A stretch of DNA of 64,000 nucleotides from Burkholderia sp. Ac-20365 (GCF_017104715.1 NZ_JAAGPI010000002.1:620001-684000), one strand, 5' to 3'; counted from the first letter of the stretch, positions 1 through 9,514 are shown. The notes: a model not told the origin generated them from the letters alone. Numbers and translations are program-made.

Positions 1-738
1 CTTCACAAGGACGGCCCGACTAACAGCTTCACATTGCGCGAAGGCGAGATTCTCGGTTTCGCGGGACTGGTCGGTTCGGGCCGCACGGAAACGGCGCTCG
101 CGGTGATCGGCGCGGATGCCGCACACGTGAAGGACATTCGCATCAACGGCGCGGCAGCGAATCTGTCCGATCCCGCCGATGCATTGAAGTCCGGCATCGG
201 CATTCTTCCGGAAAGCCGCAAGACGGAAGGGCTGATCACGTCGTTCTCGATCAAGCAGAACATTTCGATCAACAACCTCGGCAAGTACCGCACGGGCCGT
301 TTCTTTATCGATCACCGCAGCGAAGCGAAAGCGACGGCCGACATCATGAAGCGCGTCGGCGTAAAGGCACCGACGATGCACACGGAAGTCGCGACGCTCT
401 CAGGCGGCAACCAGCAGAAAGTGGTGATCGCGCGCTGGCTGAACCATCACACCAACATCCTCATCTTCGATGAACCGACGCGCGGCATCGACGTCGGCGC
501 AAAGGCGGAAATCTATCTGCTGATGCGCGAACTCACTGCGCGCGGCTACTCGATCATCATGATTTCGTCGGAATTGCCGGAGATCGTCGGCATGTGCGAT
601 CGCGTTGCCGTGTTCCGGCAGGGACGCATCGAAGCGATTCTCGAAGGCGACCAGATCGAATCGAATGCCGTGATGACGTATGCAACGGCTGGTGCATCGG
701 CTGCAACTCGTGGAGCAACACAGCATGAACACGCCTAA
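1..738 (+). CDS. Sugar/polyol ABC importer ATPase, C-terminal part (cut by window start)
   Basis: This is the second nucleotide-binding domain of an RbsA/XylG/MglA-type ATPase, which has two ABC domains and powers a ribose-type sugar importer at the inner membrane. The reading frame is open from base 1, so the N-terminal domain lies outside the window. Visible motifs are the degenerate Walker [10 protein letters not shown] (Lys replaced by Arg, usual for the second domain of this family), the ABC signature LSGGNQQK, Walker [16 protein letters not shown] and the ISSELPE segment. The permease start overlaps the last 14 bases, and dehydrogenase and kinase genes follow, so the substrate is probably a sugar alcohol or pentose. 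The periplasmic binding protein is not visible. Confidence 0.93.
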   Translation, partial: LHKDGPTNSFTLREGEILGFAGLVGSGRTETALAVIGADAAHVKDIRINGAAANLSDPADALKSGIGILPESRKTEGLITSFSIKQNISINNLGKYRTGRFFIDHRSEAKATADIMKRVGVKAPTMHTEVATLSGGNQQKVVIARWLNHHTNILIFDEPTRGIDVGAKAEIYLLMRELTARGYSIIMISSELPEIVGMCDRVAVFRQGRIEAILEGDQIESNAVMTYATAGASAATRGATQHEHA

Positions 739-1726
739 TACTTCTCCCAAGACATCGACAGTCGCATCCGATACGCCGGGCGCGCCGTTTCGCCTGAACT
801 GGGCGAGCATCAAACGTTCTACCTTGTTCTATCCGTTCATCGGTTTGCTGGTCGTGTGCATCGTCATGGTGTTCGCGAGCGACAGCTTTCTTTCCGCGGC
901 GAATCTGGAAAACGTGCTGCGCCAGGTATCGATCAACGCGATTATCGCCGTCGGCATGACGGCTGTGATCCTGACGGGCGGTATCGATCTGTCGGTCGGC
1001 TCGGTGATGGCGCTGTCAGGGACGCTTTCCGCAGGGTTGATGGTGGCGGGGCTGAATGGCGTTGCGGCAATCGTGATCGGCATAGCCGTCGGCCTTGGCT
1101 TCGGCTTCGCGAATGGCTTCTTCGTCGCGTTCGCCGGCATGCCGCCCATCATCGTCACGCTCGCGACGATGGGCATCGCGCGCGGCCTTGCGCTGATCTA
1201 CACGGGCGGTTATCCGATCGACGGCTTGCCCGACTGGGTCAGCTTCTTTGGCAGCGGCAAGGTGCTCGGCGTGCAGGCGCCCGTGCTGATCATGCTCGTG
1301 ATCTATGTGATCGCGTGGCTGCTGCTCGAACGCATGCCGTTTGGCCGCTACGTGTATGCGATCGGCGGCAACGAGCAGGCAACGCGTCTGTCCGGCGTGC
1401 GCGTCGCGCGCGTCAAGCTGATCGTCTACACGCTCGCGGGTTTGACGTCGTCGTTCGCGGCCATCGTGCTCACGTCGCGTCTGATGAGCGGCCAGCCGAA
1501 TGCCGGCGTCGGCTTCGAACTCGATGCGATTGCGGCCGTGGTGATGGGCGGCACGTCGATATCGGGCGGACGCGGGTCGATTATCGGCACGTTGATCGGT
1601 GCGCTGCTGCTCGGCGTGCTGAACAACGGTCTCAACATGGTCGGCGTGAATCCGTATGTGCAGAACGTGATCAAGGGCGGAATCATCCTGCTCGCGATCT
1701 ATATCAGCCGCGACCGCAAGAAATAA
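725..1726 (+). CDS. Sugar/polyol ABC importer permease, RbsC family
   Basis: This is a membrane permease (333 aa) that pairs with the preceding ATPase. ATG 725 was chosen because it places the N-terminus just before the first hydrophobic segment and gives a short overlap with the ATPase gene; an upstream in-frame start would lengthen the overlap. The family signature [15 protein letters not shown] follows the second membrane segment, and the C-terminal half contains [20 protein letters not shown], typical of BPD_transp_2 permeases. About eight to ten hydrophobic segments are visible. Substrate specificity cannot be read from the permease; the downstream polyol dehydrogenase, FGGY kinase and DCXR-like SDR point to a polyol or pentose. 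Confidence 0.93.
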   Translation: MNTPNTSPKTSTVASDTPGAPFRLNWASIKRSTLFYPFIGLLVVCIVMVFASDSFLSAANLENVLRQVSINAIIAVGMTAVILTGGIDLSVGSVMALSGTLSAGLMVAGLNGVAAIVIGIAVGLGFGFANGFFVAFAGMPPIIVTLATMGIARGLALIYTGGYPIDGLPDWVSFFGSGKVLGVQAPVLIMLVIYVIAWLLLERMPFGRYVYAIGGNEQATRLSGVRVARVKLIVYTLAGLTSSFAAIVLTSRLMSGQPNAGVGFELDAIAAVVMGGTSISGGRGSIIGTLIGALLLGVLNNGLNMVGVNPYVQNVIKGGIILLAIYISRDRKK

Positions 1727-1778
1727 CACCTCGACTTTCTTTGGTCTCTTCTTTGACTTCTTTGGGCAGGGCAATGCA

Positions 1779-2870
1779 ATGACCACTCAGGACAACAACA
1801 GCAAAAGCATGACGGCGATCGTGTGTCACGCGCCGGAAGACTATCGCGTCGAACGAGTAACGAAGCCGCAGGCGCGCGCGCATGAACTCGTGATTCAGAT
1901 CGCCGCGTGCGGCATCTGCGCCAGCGACTGCAAGTGCCATTCCGGCGCGAAGATGTTCTGGGGCGGTCCGAGCCCTTGGGTGAAAGCGCCTGTGATTCCG
2001 GGCCATGAATTCTTCGGCTATGTCGAAGAAGTCGGCGAAGGCGCGGCCGACCATTTTGGCGTGATGAAAGGCGACCGCGTGATCGCCGAACAGATCGTGC
2101 CGTGCGGCAAATGCCGCTACTGCAAATCCGGCCAGTACTGGATGTGTGAGGTGCACAACATCTTCGGCTTCCAGCGCGAAGTCGCGGACGGCGGCATGGC
2201 CGAATACATGCGCATTCCGCCGACGGCCATCGTTCACAAGATTCCCGATGGCATCTCGCTGGAAGACGCAGCCATTATCGAACCGCTCGCATGTGCGATT
2301 CACACGGTCAATCGCGGCGACATTCAACTCGACGATGTCGTCGTGATCGCAGGCGCTGGCCCGCTTGGCCTGATGATGACGCAGGTTGCGCATCTGAAAA
2401 CGCCGAAGAAACTGGTCGTGATCGATCTCGTCGATGAGCGCCTCGAACTCGCGCGCGAATACGGCGCGGACGTGACGATCAACCCGAAGAAGGACGATGC
2501 GCTCGCGATCATCAAGTCGCTGACGGACAACTACGGCTGCGATGTGTACATCGAAACGACGGGCGTGCCCGCTGGTGTAAATCAGGGCATGGACCTGATT
2601 CGCAAGCTCGGGCGTTTTGTCGAGTTTTCGGTGTTCGGCGCGGAGACTACAATGGACTGGTCGATCATCGGCGACCGCAAGGAACTCGATGTGCGCGGCG
2701 CGCATCTCGGCCCTTACTGTTATCCGGTTGCAATCGATCTGCTGGCGCGCGGGCTCGTTACGTCGAAGGGCATCGTCACGCATGGCTTCTCGCTCGAAGA
2801 ATGGGACGACGCGATCAAGGTCGCGAATTCGCTCGATTCGATCAAGGTGCTGATGAAGCCCGCCAGGTAG
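1779..2870 (+). CDS. Zinc-dependent polyol dehydrogenase, erythritol/L-threitol dehydrogenase-like
   Basis: This is a medium-chain, NAD(P)-dependent alcohol dehydrogenase (363 aa). The catalytic-zinc region shows ACGICASDCK and PGHEFFG. The four structural-zinc cysteines are in VPCGKCRYCKSGQYWMCE, and the cofactor fold has GAGPLGLM. The N-terminal segment around HAPEDYRVE and GAKMFWGG resembles what I recall of proteins annotated erythritol/L-threitol dehydrogenase, so oxidation of a C4 or C5 polyol to a ketose is the likely reaction. It lies between the transporter and the FGGY kinase, consistent with uptake, oxidation and phosphorylation of one substrate. The polyol class is a fair inference; the exact substrate is a guess. 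Confidence 0.85.
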   Translation: MTTQDNNSKSMTAIVCHAPEDYRVERVTKPQARAHELVIQIAACGICASDCKCHSGAKMFWGGPSPWVKAPVIPGHEFFGYVEEVGEGAADHFGVMKGDRVIAEQIVPCGKCRYCKSGQYWMCEVHNIFGFQREVADGGMAEYMRIPPTAIVHKIPDGISLEDAAIIEPLACAIHTVNRGDIQLDDVVVIAGAGPLGLMMTQVAHLKTPKKLVVIDLVDERLELAREYGADVTINPKKDDALAIIKSLTDNYGCDVYIETTGVPAGVNQGMDLIRKLGRFVEFSVFGAETTMDWSIIGDRKELDVRGAHLGPYCYPVAIDLLARGLVTSKGIVTHGFSLEEWDDAIKVANSLDSIKVLMKPAR

Positions 2871-2921
2871 CCTGAAAAAATGAACAGTGCGCGTCGTACG
2901 AGACGCGCACACGGAGACACT

Positions 2922-4466
2922 ATGAACTACGTCATCGGCGTCGATATCGGGACGCAGAGCACGAAAGCCGTGCTCGTCGACCAGAACGGCGCAATCGTCG
3001 CGCAGCATTCGAGCGGCTATCACCCGGACACACCGAAGCCCTTGTGGGCCGAACAGTGGCCGACCGTGTGGATGAAGGCGGTGATCGAATGCATCTCGCG
3101 TTGCGTGGCGAAGGCGCGCGAAGCGGGCGTCTCGTCGAGTGCGATCAAGTCTGTGTGCGTGAGCAGTCTGTACGGCGGCTCGGGCATTCCCGTCGATAAC
3201 GACATGAAGCCGCTGTATCCGTGTCTGATCTGGATGGACCGGCGCGCGACGGCGCAGGTCGAATGGGTGCGGGCGAACGTCGATCTCGAACGGTTGTATG
3301 CGATCACGGGCAATGGCGTCGACAGCTACTACGGCTATACGAAGATGCTGTGGCTGCGCGACAACGAGCCGAACGTATGGGCGAACACGCGCTACTTCCT
3401 GCCGCCGAACGCATACGTGATCTATCTGCTGACGGGCGAAGTCGCCGTCGATCACAGCTCGGCGGGCAACATCGGCGGCGTGTACGACATTGCAAAACGC
3501 GACTGGTCCGATGAATCGCTCGACATGCTCGGCATTCCCGCCACGATGATGCCGGAGCATCTGGTCGAATCATCCGACGTGGTGGGCGGACTGCTGTCGC
3601 AATGGACGGAGCAGCTTGGACTCGACGCGGGCACGGCGATCGTCGCGGGCGGCGTCGATGCGGCGATGGCGACGTATGCGGCGGGCGTCACGCGCGCGGG
3701 CCAGCATGTCGCGATGATCGGCACGAGCATGTGCTGGGGCTATATCAACCAGAGCGTCGATGCGCATCATGGTTTGATCAGCATGCCGCATGTGTTCAAC
3801 GGGCAGCAGGACATCTATGTGTTCGGCGGCGCGATCACGGCGGGCGCGTCGGTGACGTGGTATCGCGAGCAGTTTTGTCATGCCGAGATCGAGGCCGCGA
3901 AAGCGATCAAGGATGGCGATCCGCACAAACTGCTCGAAGAAGATGCTGCCCAGATTCCCGCCGGTTCGGACGGCGTGATGTTCCTGCCGTATCTGATGGG
4001 CGAGCGCAGCCCCGTGTGGGATGCGAAGGCGAGCGGCGCGTTCGTGGGGTTGAACCTGTATCACACGCGTGCGCATCTGTATCGCGCGGTGCTGGAAGGC
4101 GTGGCGTACGCGTTGCAGCACAACATCGTCGCGGGACGCAAGGGCGCGAAATCGCTCGACGACAAACTGATCGTGGTGGGCGGCGCTGCGCATTCGGACC
4201 TGTGGATGTCGATCATCGCGGACATTACGGGCTTCCCCGTCTACACGATCGAGCAGGACGTCGAAGCGGCAATGGGCGCGGCATTGCTCGCCGCGTATGG
4301 CACGAAGCTGATCTCTCAGGAAGCCGCGCGCGGCGGCTGGGTCACGCTGGTCGAGCGCGCGAAACCGGACGCTGCGCGGCAGGCGGTGTACGCGGAGCGC
4401 TTCGGCATTTATACGGACCTGTATCCGGCATTGAAGCCGGTTATGCATCGGTTGCAAGCGAAATGA
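2922..4466 (+). CDS. FGGY-family carbohydrate kinase
   Basis: This is an ATP-dependent sugar kinase (514 aa) with the two-domain actin-like fold of xylulokinase, ribulokinase and erythritol kinase. The N-terminal phosphate-binding segment is VIGVDIGTQSTKAVLVD. The second domain opens with GGVDAAMATYAAGV and GTSMCWGY, and near the C-terminus GGAAHSDLWMSIIADITG followed by EAAMGAALLA matches the FGGY C-terminal signature. ATG 2922 follows a purine-rich ribosome site (GGAGA); an in-frame start at 2880 would add a non-conserved leader. The stop overlaps the next gene's start by 4 bases (ATGA). It probably phosphorylates the ketose made by the neighbouring dehydrogenase. Confidence 0.92.
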   Translation: MNYVIGVDIGTQSTKAVLVDQNGAIVAQHSSGYHPDTPKPLWAEQWPTVWMKAVIECISRCVAKAREAGVSSSAIKSVCVSSLYGGSGIPVDNDMKPLYPCLIWMDRRATAQVEWVRANVDLERLYAITGNGVDSYYGYTKMLWLRDNEPNVWANTRYFLPPNAYVIYLLTGEVAVDHSSAGNIGGVYDIAKRDWSDESLDMLGIPATMMPEHLVESSDVVGGLLSQWTEQLGLDAGTAIVAGGVDAAMATYAAGVTRAGQHVAMIGTSMCWGYINQSVDAHHGLISMPHVFNGQQDIYVFGGAITAGASVTWYREQFCHAEIEAAKAIKDGDPHKLLEEDAAQIPAGSDGVMFLPYLMGERSPVWDAKASGAFVGLNLYHTRAHLYRAVLEGVAYALQHNIVAGRKGAKSLDDKLIVVGGAAHSDLWMSIIADITGFPVYTIEQDVEAAMGAALLAAYGTKLISQEAARGGWVTLVERAKPDAARQAVYAERFGIYTDLYPALKPVMHRLQAK

Positions 4467-5200
4467 AGACAACCTTCGATTTTTCCGGCCGCTCCGTGCT
4501 GGTGACTGGCGCATCGAGTGGCATTGGCCGCGTGACGGTGGAAATGCTCTGCGCTAGCGGCGCGCAGGTCGTGGCGGCGGCGCGCAATGTGGGCGAACTG
4601 GCTCGTCTTGCAGAAGAGACGGGCTGCGAGCCTCTTGTGCTCGATGTCGGTGACGAGGCGGCGATTGATGAGGCACTTGCGCCGCTTGATGTGTTCGACG
4701 GTCTTGTGAATTGTGCTGGGACGACGGTGCTTGAGCGCGCGGTCGATACGACGGCTGCTAGCTTCGATAACGTGATGAATGTGAATGCGCGCGGCGCGGC
4801 ACTGGTTGCGCGACATATCGCGCGGGCGATGATCAATGCGAAGCGTGCGGGCAGTATTGTTAATGTTTCTAGCCAGGCGGCGCTTGTTGGGCTCGATGAT
4901 CATTTGAGTTACTGCGCGTCCAAAGCGGCGATGGATGCTATTACGCGGGTTTTGTGTGTTGAGTTGGGCGGGTATGGGATTCGTGTGAATAGTGTTAATC
5001 CGACTGTTACGTTGACGCCGATGGCGGTGAAGGCGTGGAGCGAGCCTTCAAAACGTGATCCCGCGTTGCAGGCTATTCCGCTTAAGCGGTTCGCTGAACC
5101 AAGGGAAGTGGCTGAGCCGATTCTGTTTTTGCTCAGCGATGCTGCGGGGATGATTTCTGGTGTTACCTTGCCGATCGATGGCGGTTATACCGCAAGGTGA
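4463..5200 (+). CDS. SDR oxidoreductase, L-xylulose/dicarbonyl reductase (DCXR)-like
   Basis: This is a short-chain dehydrogenase (245 aa). The cofactor motif is TGASSGIG near residue 15, and the active site shows VNVSSQ and YCASKAAMD. The tract GIRVNSVNPTVTLTPMA and the ending FLLSDAAGMISGVTLPIDGG resemble animal L-xylulose reductase closely, so interconversion of a ketose and a polyol is likely. It is translationally coupled to the kinase through an ATGA overlap. Third codon positions change visibly along the gene: the last third is rich in T-ending codons, unlike the start, and the gene runs straight into the first 653-bp repeat. Assignment to DCXR-type SDRs is good; the substrate is not settled. 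Confidence 0.9.
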   Translation: MKTTFDFSGRSVLVTGASSGIGRVTVEMLCASGAQVVAAARNVGELARLAEETGCEPLVLDVGDEAAIDEALAPLDVFDGLVNCAGTTVLERAVDTTAASFDNVMNVNARGAALVARHIARAMINAKRAGSIVNVSSQAALVGLDDHLSYCASKAAMDAITRVLCVELGGYGIRVNSVNPTVTLTPMAVKAWSEPSKRDPALQAIPLKRFAEPREVAEPILFLLSDAAGMISGVTLPIDGGYTAR

Positions 5201-5225
5201 TGGTTTGGTTTTTTTGGGGGCTTTT

Positions 5226-5878
5226 GCTGGCATCCGCGATTTGTTTTGCCTGCTTCACGCGTTGCCCCTGTGCGGGGCGGCACCTACTTTTCTTTGCCGC
5301 GGCAAAGAAAAGTAGGCAAAAGAAAGCCGCTGAACACCGCCAGTTCTTGCTCCCGCCTGAGGGCCCCCAACGGGTCCTCCGCTTCACACGGCAAGCTGCT
5401 ATTCGATGCTCGTTGCCAGCGCTTTGAATGGACGCCTCACCCGCTTCACGCTCCCGCGTCGTTACATGCGCAACCACATCGCACACGTTCTATAGCGGCA
5501 AACTGTGTGTCTGCTATCGCGGCGTATGGGCTTCACTCCGGACTAAAAAACACGATCGGTGTCGTAGGAGCGCTGAGGTGTGAAGCACTGCGACCTACAC
5601 ACAGTTTGCCACCTGGGCGGCCGTAACCAATCGCTGCCGCTGGCTGCGCTACGGGTGATTGAAGTGGGTGAGCGCTTAGCCGAAGCGTTGGCAACGGACG
5701 TGGGTGCGCAAGTTGCCGTGTGAAGGAGAGGACCCGTTGGGGGCCCTCAGGCAGGGACAGGTGCTGGCGGTGTTAGCCCGCTTTCTTTGCTTACTTTCTT
5801 TGCGGCGGCAAAGAAAGTAAGTGCCGCCCCGCACAGGGGCAACGCCTGAAGCACGAAGGCAAATCGCGGATGCCAGCG
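5226..5878. repeat. 655-bp palindromic intergenic repeat, copy 1
   Basis: This is the first of five copies of a dispersed element of 653-656 bp. It starts at GCTGGCATCCGCG and ends at CGCGGATGCCAGCG. The left arm (about 5226-5455) and right arm (about 5660-5878) are imperfect reverse complements. Each arm holds its own inner palindrome: a TACTTTTCTTTGCC type on the left (L arm) and a TTACTTTCTTTGC type on the right (S arm). The centre carries an inverted AAACTGTGTGT / ACACACAGTTT pair. It fills the gap between the SDR gene and kynA, which converge on it. The motif CCAGCGTCGCAAGACA lies just outside the right end at 5898-5913. Reading frames inside it are by-products of the palindrome. Confidence 0.93.
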
Positions 5879-5945
5879 AAAACACAAGCAACCCTAACCA
5901 GCGTCGCAAGACAACAACCCCATCCACGCGCTACGCGCAAAAAAA

Positions 5946-6857
5946 CTACAACAAAGTCCTGACATGCCAAAGCTCAGGAAACAAAACCACATCCAGCATC
6001 TTGCGCAGATAAGGCGCACCAGCGGTCCCACCTGTACCTTGCTTGAACCCAATAATTCTCTCAACGGTGGTCACATGCCGAAACCGCCACTGCCGAAAGG
6101 CATCTTCGAGATCCACAAGCTCTTCGGCCATCTCATACAGTTCCCAATGCTGTGAAGGATTCCGATAAACCTCCAGCCAGGCGGCTTCAACTGAAGCATC
6201 GTGCTGCGTGGGCTGAGTCCAGTCCCGTTGCAAACGTGAAGCGCTAATTTCAAACCCACGCCGTGCCAGCAACCGAACCACTTCGTCATAAAAAGAAGGC
6301 GCCTCGAGTGCCGCCCGCACTTCGGCAAAAACCTCAGGATCATGCGCATGCGGCTTGAGCATCTGTTCATTCTTGTTTCCAAGCAAGAACTCCAGCTCAC
6401 GATACTGATAAGACTGAAACCCCGAAGAACTCCCCAGCGAAGGCCGCATAGACGTGTACTCAGATGGCGTCATCGTCGACAACACATTCCACGCCTGCAC
6501 GAGCTGCTCGAGTATTCGCGACACCCGCGCCAGCATCTTGAACGCCGGCGGCAATTCATCGCGATGCACCGCAGCCAGCGCCGCGCGCAATTCATACAGC
6601 GCGAGCTTCATCCACAATTCACTCGTCTGATGCTGAATGATGAACAGCATCTCGTTGTGATCCGGCGACAAAGGATGCTGCGCATGCAGGATCGATCCAA
6701 GCGACAGATAGTCGCCATAGCTCATCGACTTCGAGAAATCGAGCTGCGCGTTGTGCCAGCCTTCTGCGTTATCAGCAGCCATATGCGACGCGCTGCCATG
6801 CCCGAACGGGCAACCCTGCGCGGGCTTGTCTTCCATCATCTTCATATGATCGGTCAT
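5946..6857 (-). CDS. kynA: Tryptophan 2,3-dioxygenase
   Basis: This is a cytoplasmic haem enzyme (303 aa) that opens the indole ring of L-tryptophan to N-formylkynurenine, the first step of the kynurenine route. Family motifs are [12 protein letters not shown] near residues 73-84, [16 protein letters not shown], and [19 protein letters not shown] near the C-terminus, which contains the proximal haem histidine. The length is normal for bacterial TDO. It is the last gene of the kynB-kynU-kynA operon, 10 bases after kynU. Its final 20 codons contain seven ending in T and only two ending in C, unlike the body of the gene, as it approaches repeat copy 1. Confidence 0.97.
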   Translation of the reverse strand: MTDHMKMMEDKPAQGCPFGHGSASHMAADNAEGWHNAQLDFSKSMSYGDYLSLGSILHAQHPLSPDHNEMLFIIQHQTSELWMKLALYELRAALAAVHRDELPPAFKMLARVSRILEQLVQAWNVLSTMTPSEYTSMRPSLGSSSGFQSYQYRELEFLLGNKNEQMLKPHAHDPEVFAEVRAALEAPSFYDEVVRLLARRGFEISASRLQRDWTQPTQHDASVEAAWLEVYRNPSQHWELYEMAEELVDLEDAFRQWRFRHVTTVERIIGFKQGTGGTAGAPYLRKMLDVVLFPELWHVRTLL

Positions 6858-6867
6858 CGCGTGCTCC

Positions 6868-8118
6868 TCAGGTCACGGCGCCGCGTGCGGCAAATTCAGG
6901 CGCACGCCAGGTTTCGTGCGCGAGCACGTGGCGCAGATGCTCGACGGCATCCCACACATCGACGAAACGCGTGTACAGCGGCGTAAAGCCAAAGCGCAAC
7001 ACATGCGGCTCGCGATAATCGCCAATCACGCCGCGCGCGATCAGCGCCTGCATCACTTCATAACCATGCGGATGCTCGAAGCTCGCATGCGAGCCGCGTT
7101 GCCCGTGCTCGCGCGGCGTGACGAGCGTCAGCGGATATTCCTTGCAGCGCGTTTCGACCAGTTCGATAAACAGGTCCGTCAACGCAAGTGACTTTTTGCG
7201 GATCGTCTGCATCTCCGTTTGCAGGAATACGTCGAGCCCGCATTCGACCAGCGACATCGACACCATCGGCTGCGTGCCGCACAAAAAGCGGCCGATACCA
7301 TCGTCGGCAGCGTAGGTCGGATCCATTGCGAACGGCGCGCGATGTCCCCACCAGCCCGACAGCGGCTGCTCGAAGTCGCTTTGATGACGATGCGGCACCC
7401 ACGCGAACGCAGGCGAACCCGGACCGCCATTCAGATACTTGTACGTGCAACCCACGGCACAGTCCGCGCCGACGCCGTTCAGATCGACAGGCACGGCGCC
7501 CGCCGAGTGCGCGAGATCCCACAGCGCGAGCGCGCCGTTGTCGTGAATCAGCTTCGTCACGGCGGCCATGTCGTGCATGTAGCCCGTGCGGTAGTTGACG
7601 TGCGTGATCATTGCGACGGCGACATCGTCGGTGAGCGCGGCGGGCAGTTCGGACGGATCGTCGACGAGACGCAGTTCATAGCCGCGATCCAGCTGCCTGA
7701 TCAGGCCTTGCGCGATGTAGAGATCGGTCGGGAAATTCGAGCGCTCCGACACGATCACGCGCCGCTTCGGGTCGCGTTTGTCCTGCATGCGCAGCGCAGC
7801 CGACAGCACCTTGAAGAGATTGATCGAGATCGTATCGGTGACGACGACTTCGTTGTGCGCCGCGCCGATCAGCGTCGCGAGCTTGTTGCCGAGACGCCGC
7901 GGCAGCGAGAACCAGCCGGCCGTATTCCAGCTGCGGATCAGCCCTTCGCCCCATTCGGCGCCGATGACGGTCTGTGCGCGCTGCGCAGCGGCCGCGGGCG
8001 GCACGCCGAGCGAGTTGCCGTCCAGATAGATGACGTCCGGCGCGAGCGCGAACTGGTTGCGCAGCGGCGCGAGCGGGTCGGCGGCGTCGAGTGCGAGGGC
8101 TTCTTCACGTTGATTCAT
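6868..8118 (-). CDS. kynU: Kynureninase
   Basis: This is a PLP-dependent hydrolase (416 aa) that splits L-kynurenine into anthranilate and L-alanine. The PLP-binding lysine is Lys227 in [10 protein letters not shown], the cofactor-pairing aspartate is in [10 protein letters not shown] around residue 201, and the N-terminal YLDGNSLG motif is typical of the family. It lies between kynB (51 bases upstream) and kynA (9 bases downstream) in one operon. With no kynurenine 3-monooxygenase visible, the local route ends at anthranilate. Confidence 0.97.
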   Translation of the reverse strand: MNQREEALALDAADPLAPLRNQFALAPDVIYLDGNSLGVPPAAAAQRAQTVIGAEWGEGLIRSWNTAGWFSLPRRLGNKLATLIGAAHNEVVVTDTISINLFKVLSAALRMQDKRDPKRRVIVSERSNFPTDLYIAQGLIRQLDRGYELRLVDDPSELPAALTDDVAVAMITHVNYRTGYMHDMAAVTKLIHDNGALALWDLAHSAGAVPVDLNGVGADCAVGCTYKYLNGGPGSPAFAWVPHRHQSDFEQPLSGWWGHRAPFAMDPTYAADDGIGRFLCGTQPMVSMSLVECGLDVFLQTEMQTIRKKSLALTDLFIELVETRCKEYPLTLVTPREHGQRGSHASFEHPHGYEVMQALIARGVIGDYREPHVLRFGFTPLYTRFVDVWDAVEHLRHVLAHETWRAPEFAARGAVT

Positions 8119-8169
8119 GATGGTTCGTTCAGTCGAAAGAGCGTTCAGGCGGAATGTTGCTGCTTGCGG

Positions 8170-8802
8170 TTATTCGGGCAGCGCGCGGAGCACGGCGCGC
8201 ACGGGGCTGGCGTCGAGCGTCGTGAGCCTGAGCGGCAACGCGATCAGCTCGTAGTCGCCGGGCGCGACGGCATCGAGCACGATGCCTTCGAGAATCGCCA
8301 TGCGGTGCGCGCGGATACGGTGATGCGCGTCCATCGTCTTCGACTCCTGCGGATCGAGCGACGGCGTATCGATGCCGATCAGCTTCACGCCGTGCGCGGC
8401 GAGCAGATCGACGGTGTCGGGGGACACTGCGCAGAATTCGCTGTCCCACGCCGTCACGGGCGCGGTGCGGTAGGTGCGCAGCAGCACGCGCGGCGGCACG
8501 CCGTCGAGCGATGCCGCGACATGCTCCGGCATCACCAGCGGGCTCGCGCCGATGCAGTGGATCACGCGGCAGCGGCCCAGATAGACGTCGAGCGGCACCT
8601 GGCCGATTGCGGCGCCGTCGGCGTCGTAGTGGAGCGGCGCATCGGTGTGCGCGCCGGTGTGCGGCGAGATCGTCAGCCGCGCGACGTTGACGGGCGAACC
8701 CGCCTCCATTCTCCATACGCGCTCGATGCCGACGGGCGTATCGCCCGGCCAGACGGGCGTCGCCGTGTCGACGGCGGGCGTGATGTCCCAAAGTGTGTCC
8801 AT
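8170..8802 (-). CDS. kynB: Kynurenine formamidase
   Basis: This is a metal-dependent arylformamidase (210 aa) that hydrolyses N-formylkynurenine to kynurenine and formate. The metal-binding HTGAHTD motif is at residues 48-54, and the N-terminus [18 protein letters not shown] is characteristic of bacterial KynB (cyclase-like fold). It is the first gene of the kynBUA operon and is read divergently from kynR, so its promoter must share the 132-base gap holding the GACGAAAT inverted repeat. Confidence 0.96.
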   Translation of the reverse strand: MDTLWDITPAVDTATPVWPGDTPVGIERVWRMEAGSPVNVARLTISPHTGAHTDAPLHYDADGAAIGQVPLDVYLGRCRVIHCIGASPLVMPEHVAASLDGVPPRVLLRTYRTAPVTAWDSEFCAVSPDTVDLLAAHGVKLIGIDTPSLDPQESKTMDAHHRIRAHRMAILEGIVLDAVAPGDYELIALPLRLTTLDASPVRAVLRALPE

Positions 8803-8851
8803 GTCTCCCTGGCGTTGTCTGGCAGCTATCTAACGATGATAGGCGGCAACA

Positions 8852-8889
8852 GACGAAATGTGCTTGCTAAAAAAACTGTTTATTTCGTC
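8852..8889. promoter_or_regulatory. Candidate KynR operator in the kynB-kynR gap
   Basis: A perfect 8-base inverted repeat, GACGAAAT (8852-8859) and ATTTCGTC (8882-8889), is separated by 22 bases, close to two DNA turns, with an A/T-rich spacer. It lies between the divergent kynB and kynR starts (8802 and 8935). Lrp/AsnC regulators often bind such helically phased inverted sites, so this is the best candidate for KynR binding. The site is seen in sequence; its function is inferred. Confidence 0.55.
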
Positions 8890-8934
8890 GCCTTTGGAAC
8901 ATAATTTGAGGCAAACGGGAAAGGGAGACCGAAA

Positions 8935-9444
8935 ATGAACGCGATCTCACTGGACGCCACCGATTGCCGTATCTTGACGGTGCTGCAGCACGAAGGACGA
9001 ATCAGCAACCTGGATCTGGCGGAGCGCATCTCGCTTTCGCCGTCCGCCTGCCTGCGCCGGTTGCGGCTGCTCGAAGAGCAGGGCGTGATCGAGCGTTATC
9101 GCGCGTGTCTGAACCGCGAAGTGCTGGGTTTTGAACTGGAAGCGTTCGTGCAGGTGTCGATGCGCAACGACCAGGAGAACTGGCACGAGCGGTTTGCCGA
9201 AGCGCTACGCGACTGGCCGGAGGTGGTCGGCGCGTTTGTCGTCACAGGTGAGACTCATTATCTGCTGCGCGTGCTGGCTCACAATCTCAAGCATTATTCG
9301 GATTTTGTGCTCGGGCGGCTTTATAAGGCGCCTGGGGTGATGGATATCCGCTCTAATATCGTCCTGCAGACGCTGAAAGAAGATTCTGGTGTGCCTGTGG
9401 CGCTGGTGACGGGGTCTAAAGTGGTGCAGGCGCCGCCGGGGTGA
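8935..9444 (+). CDS. kynR: Lrp/AsnC-family regulator of the kyn operon
   Basis: This is a DNA-binding regulator (169 aa). An N-terminal winged helix-turn-helix (LDATDCRILTVLQHEGRI, then LAERISLSPSACLRRL) is followed by an AsnC ligand-binding/oligomerisation domain (residues about 70-150, with VVGAFVVTGETHYLLRV). It is divergent from kynBUA; in Pseudomonas and Burkholderia the Lrp-like KynR in this position activates kyn genes in response to kynurenine, and the same role is inferred. A GGAG ribosome site precedes the ATG. The stop is followed at once by a GGTTTT repeat tract leading to repeat copy 2. Confidence 0.92.
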   Translation: MNAISLDATDCRILTVLQHEGRISNLDLAERISLSPSACLRRLRLLEEQGVIERYRACLNREVLGFELEAFVQVSMRNDQENWHERFAEALRDWPEVVGAFVVTGETHYLLRVLAHNLKHYSDFVLGRLYKAPGVMDIRSNIVLQTLKEDSGVPVALVTGSKVVQAPPG

Positions 9445-9480
9445 GGGTTTGGTTTTGGTTTTGGTTTTGGTTTTGGTTTG
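9445..9480 (+). repeat. GGTTTT tract abutting the kynR stop
   Basis: A low-complexity tract of GGTTT and GGTTTT units begins directly after the kynR TGA. On the kynR mRNA it would read GGUUUU repeatedly, enough runs to form a two-tetrad G-quadruplex in principle. It is followed by TGTCTTGCGACGCTGG (9479-9494) and then the left end of repeat copy 2. A complementary CCAAAA tract lies at the other end of the copy, so the flanks are inverted relative to each other. Confidence 0.85.
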
Positions 9481-9514
9481 TCTTGCGACGCTGGGTTTGG
9501 TTTGCTTTTGTTTT

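Noticed and set aside
5226..5878. The 655-bp unit as an insertion sequence
   Set aside because: No transposase frame, no DDE or HUH motif, and inverted arms of about 230 bp leave a core too short for a gene.
7219..8904. Long antisense frames (7219-8904, 12375-13772, 16126-17916, 24277-26293 region, 1704-3560)
   Set aside because: They are shadows of G+C-rich genes with clear family motifs on the other strand and read as Arg/Ala/His-rich text.
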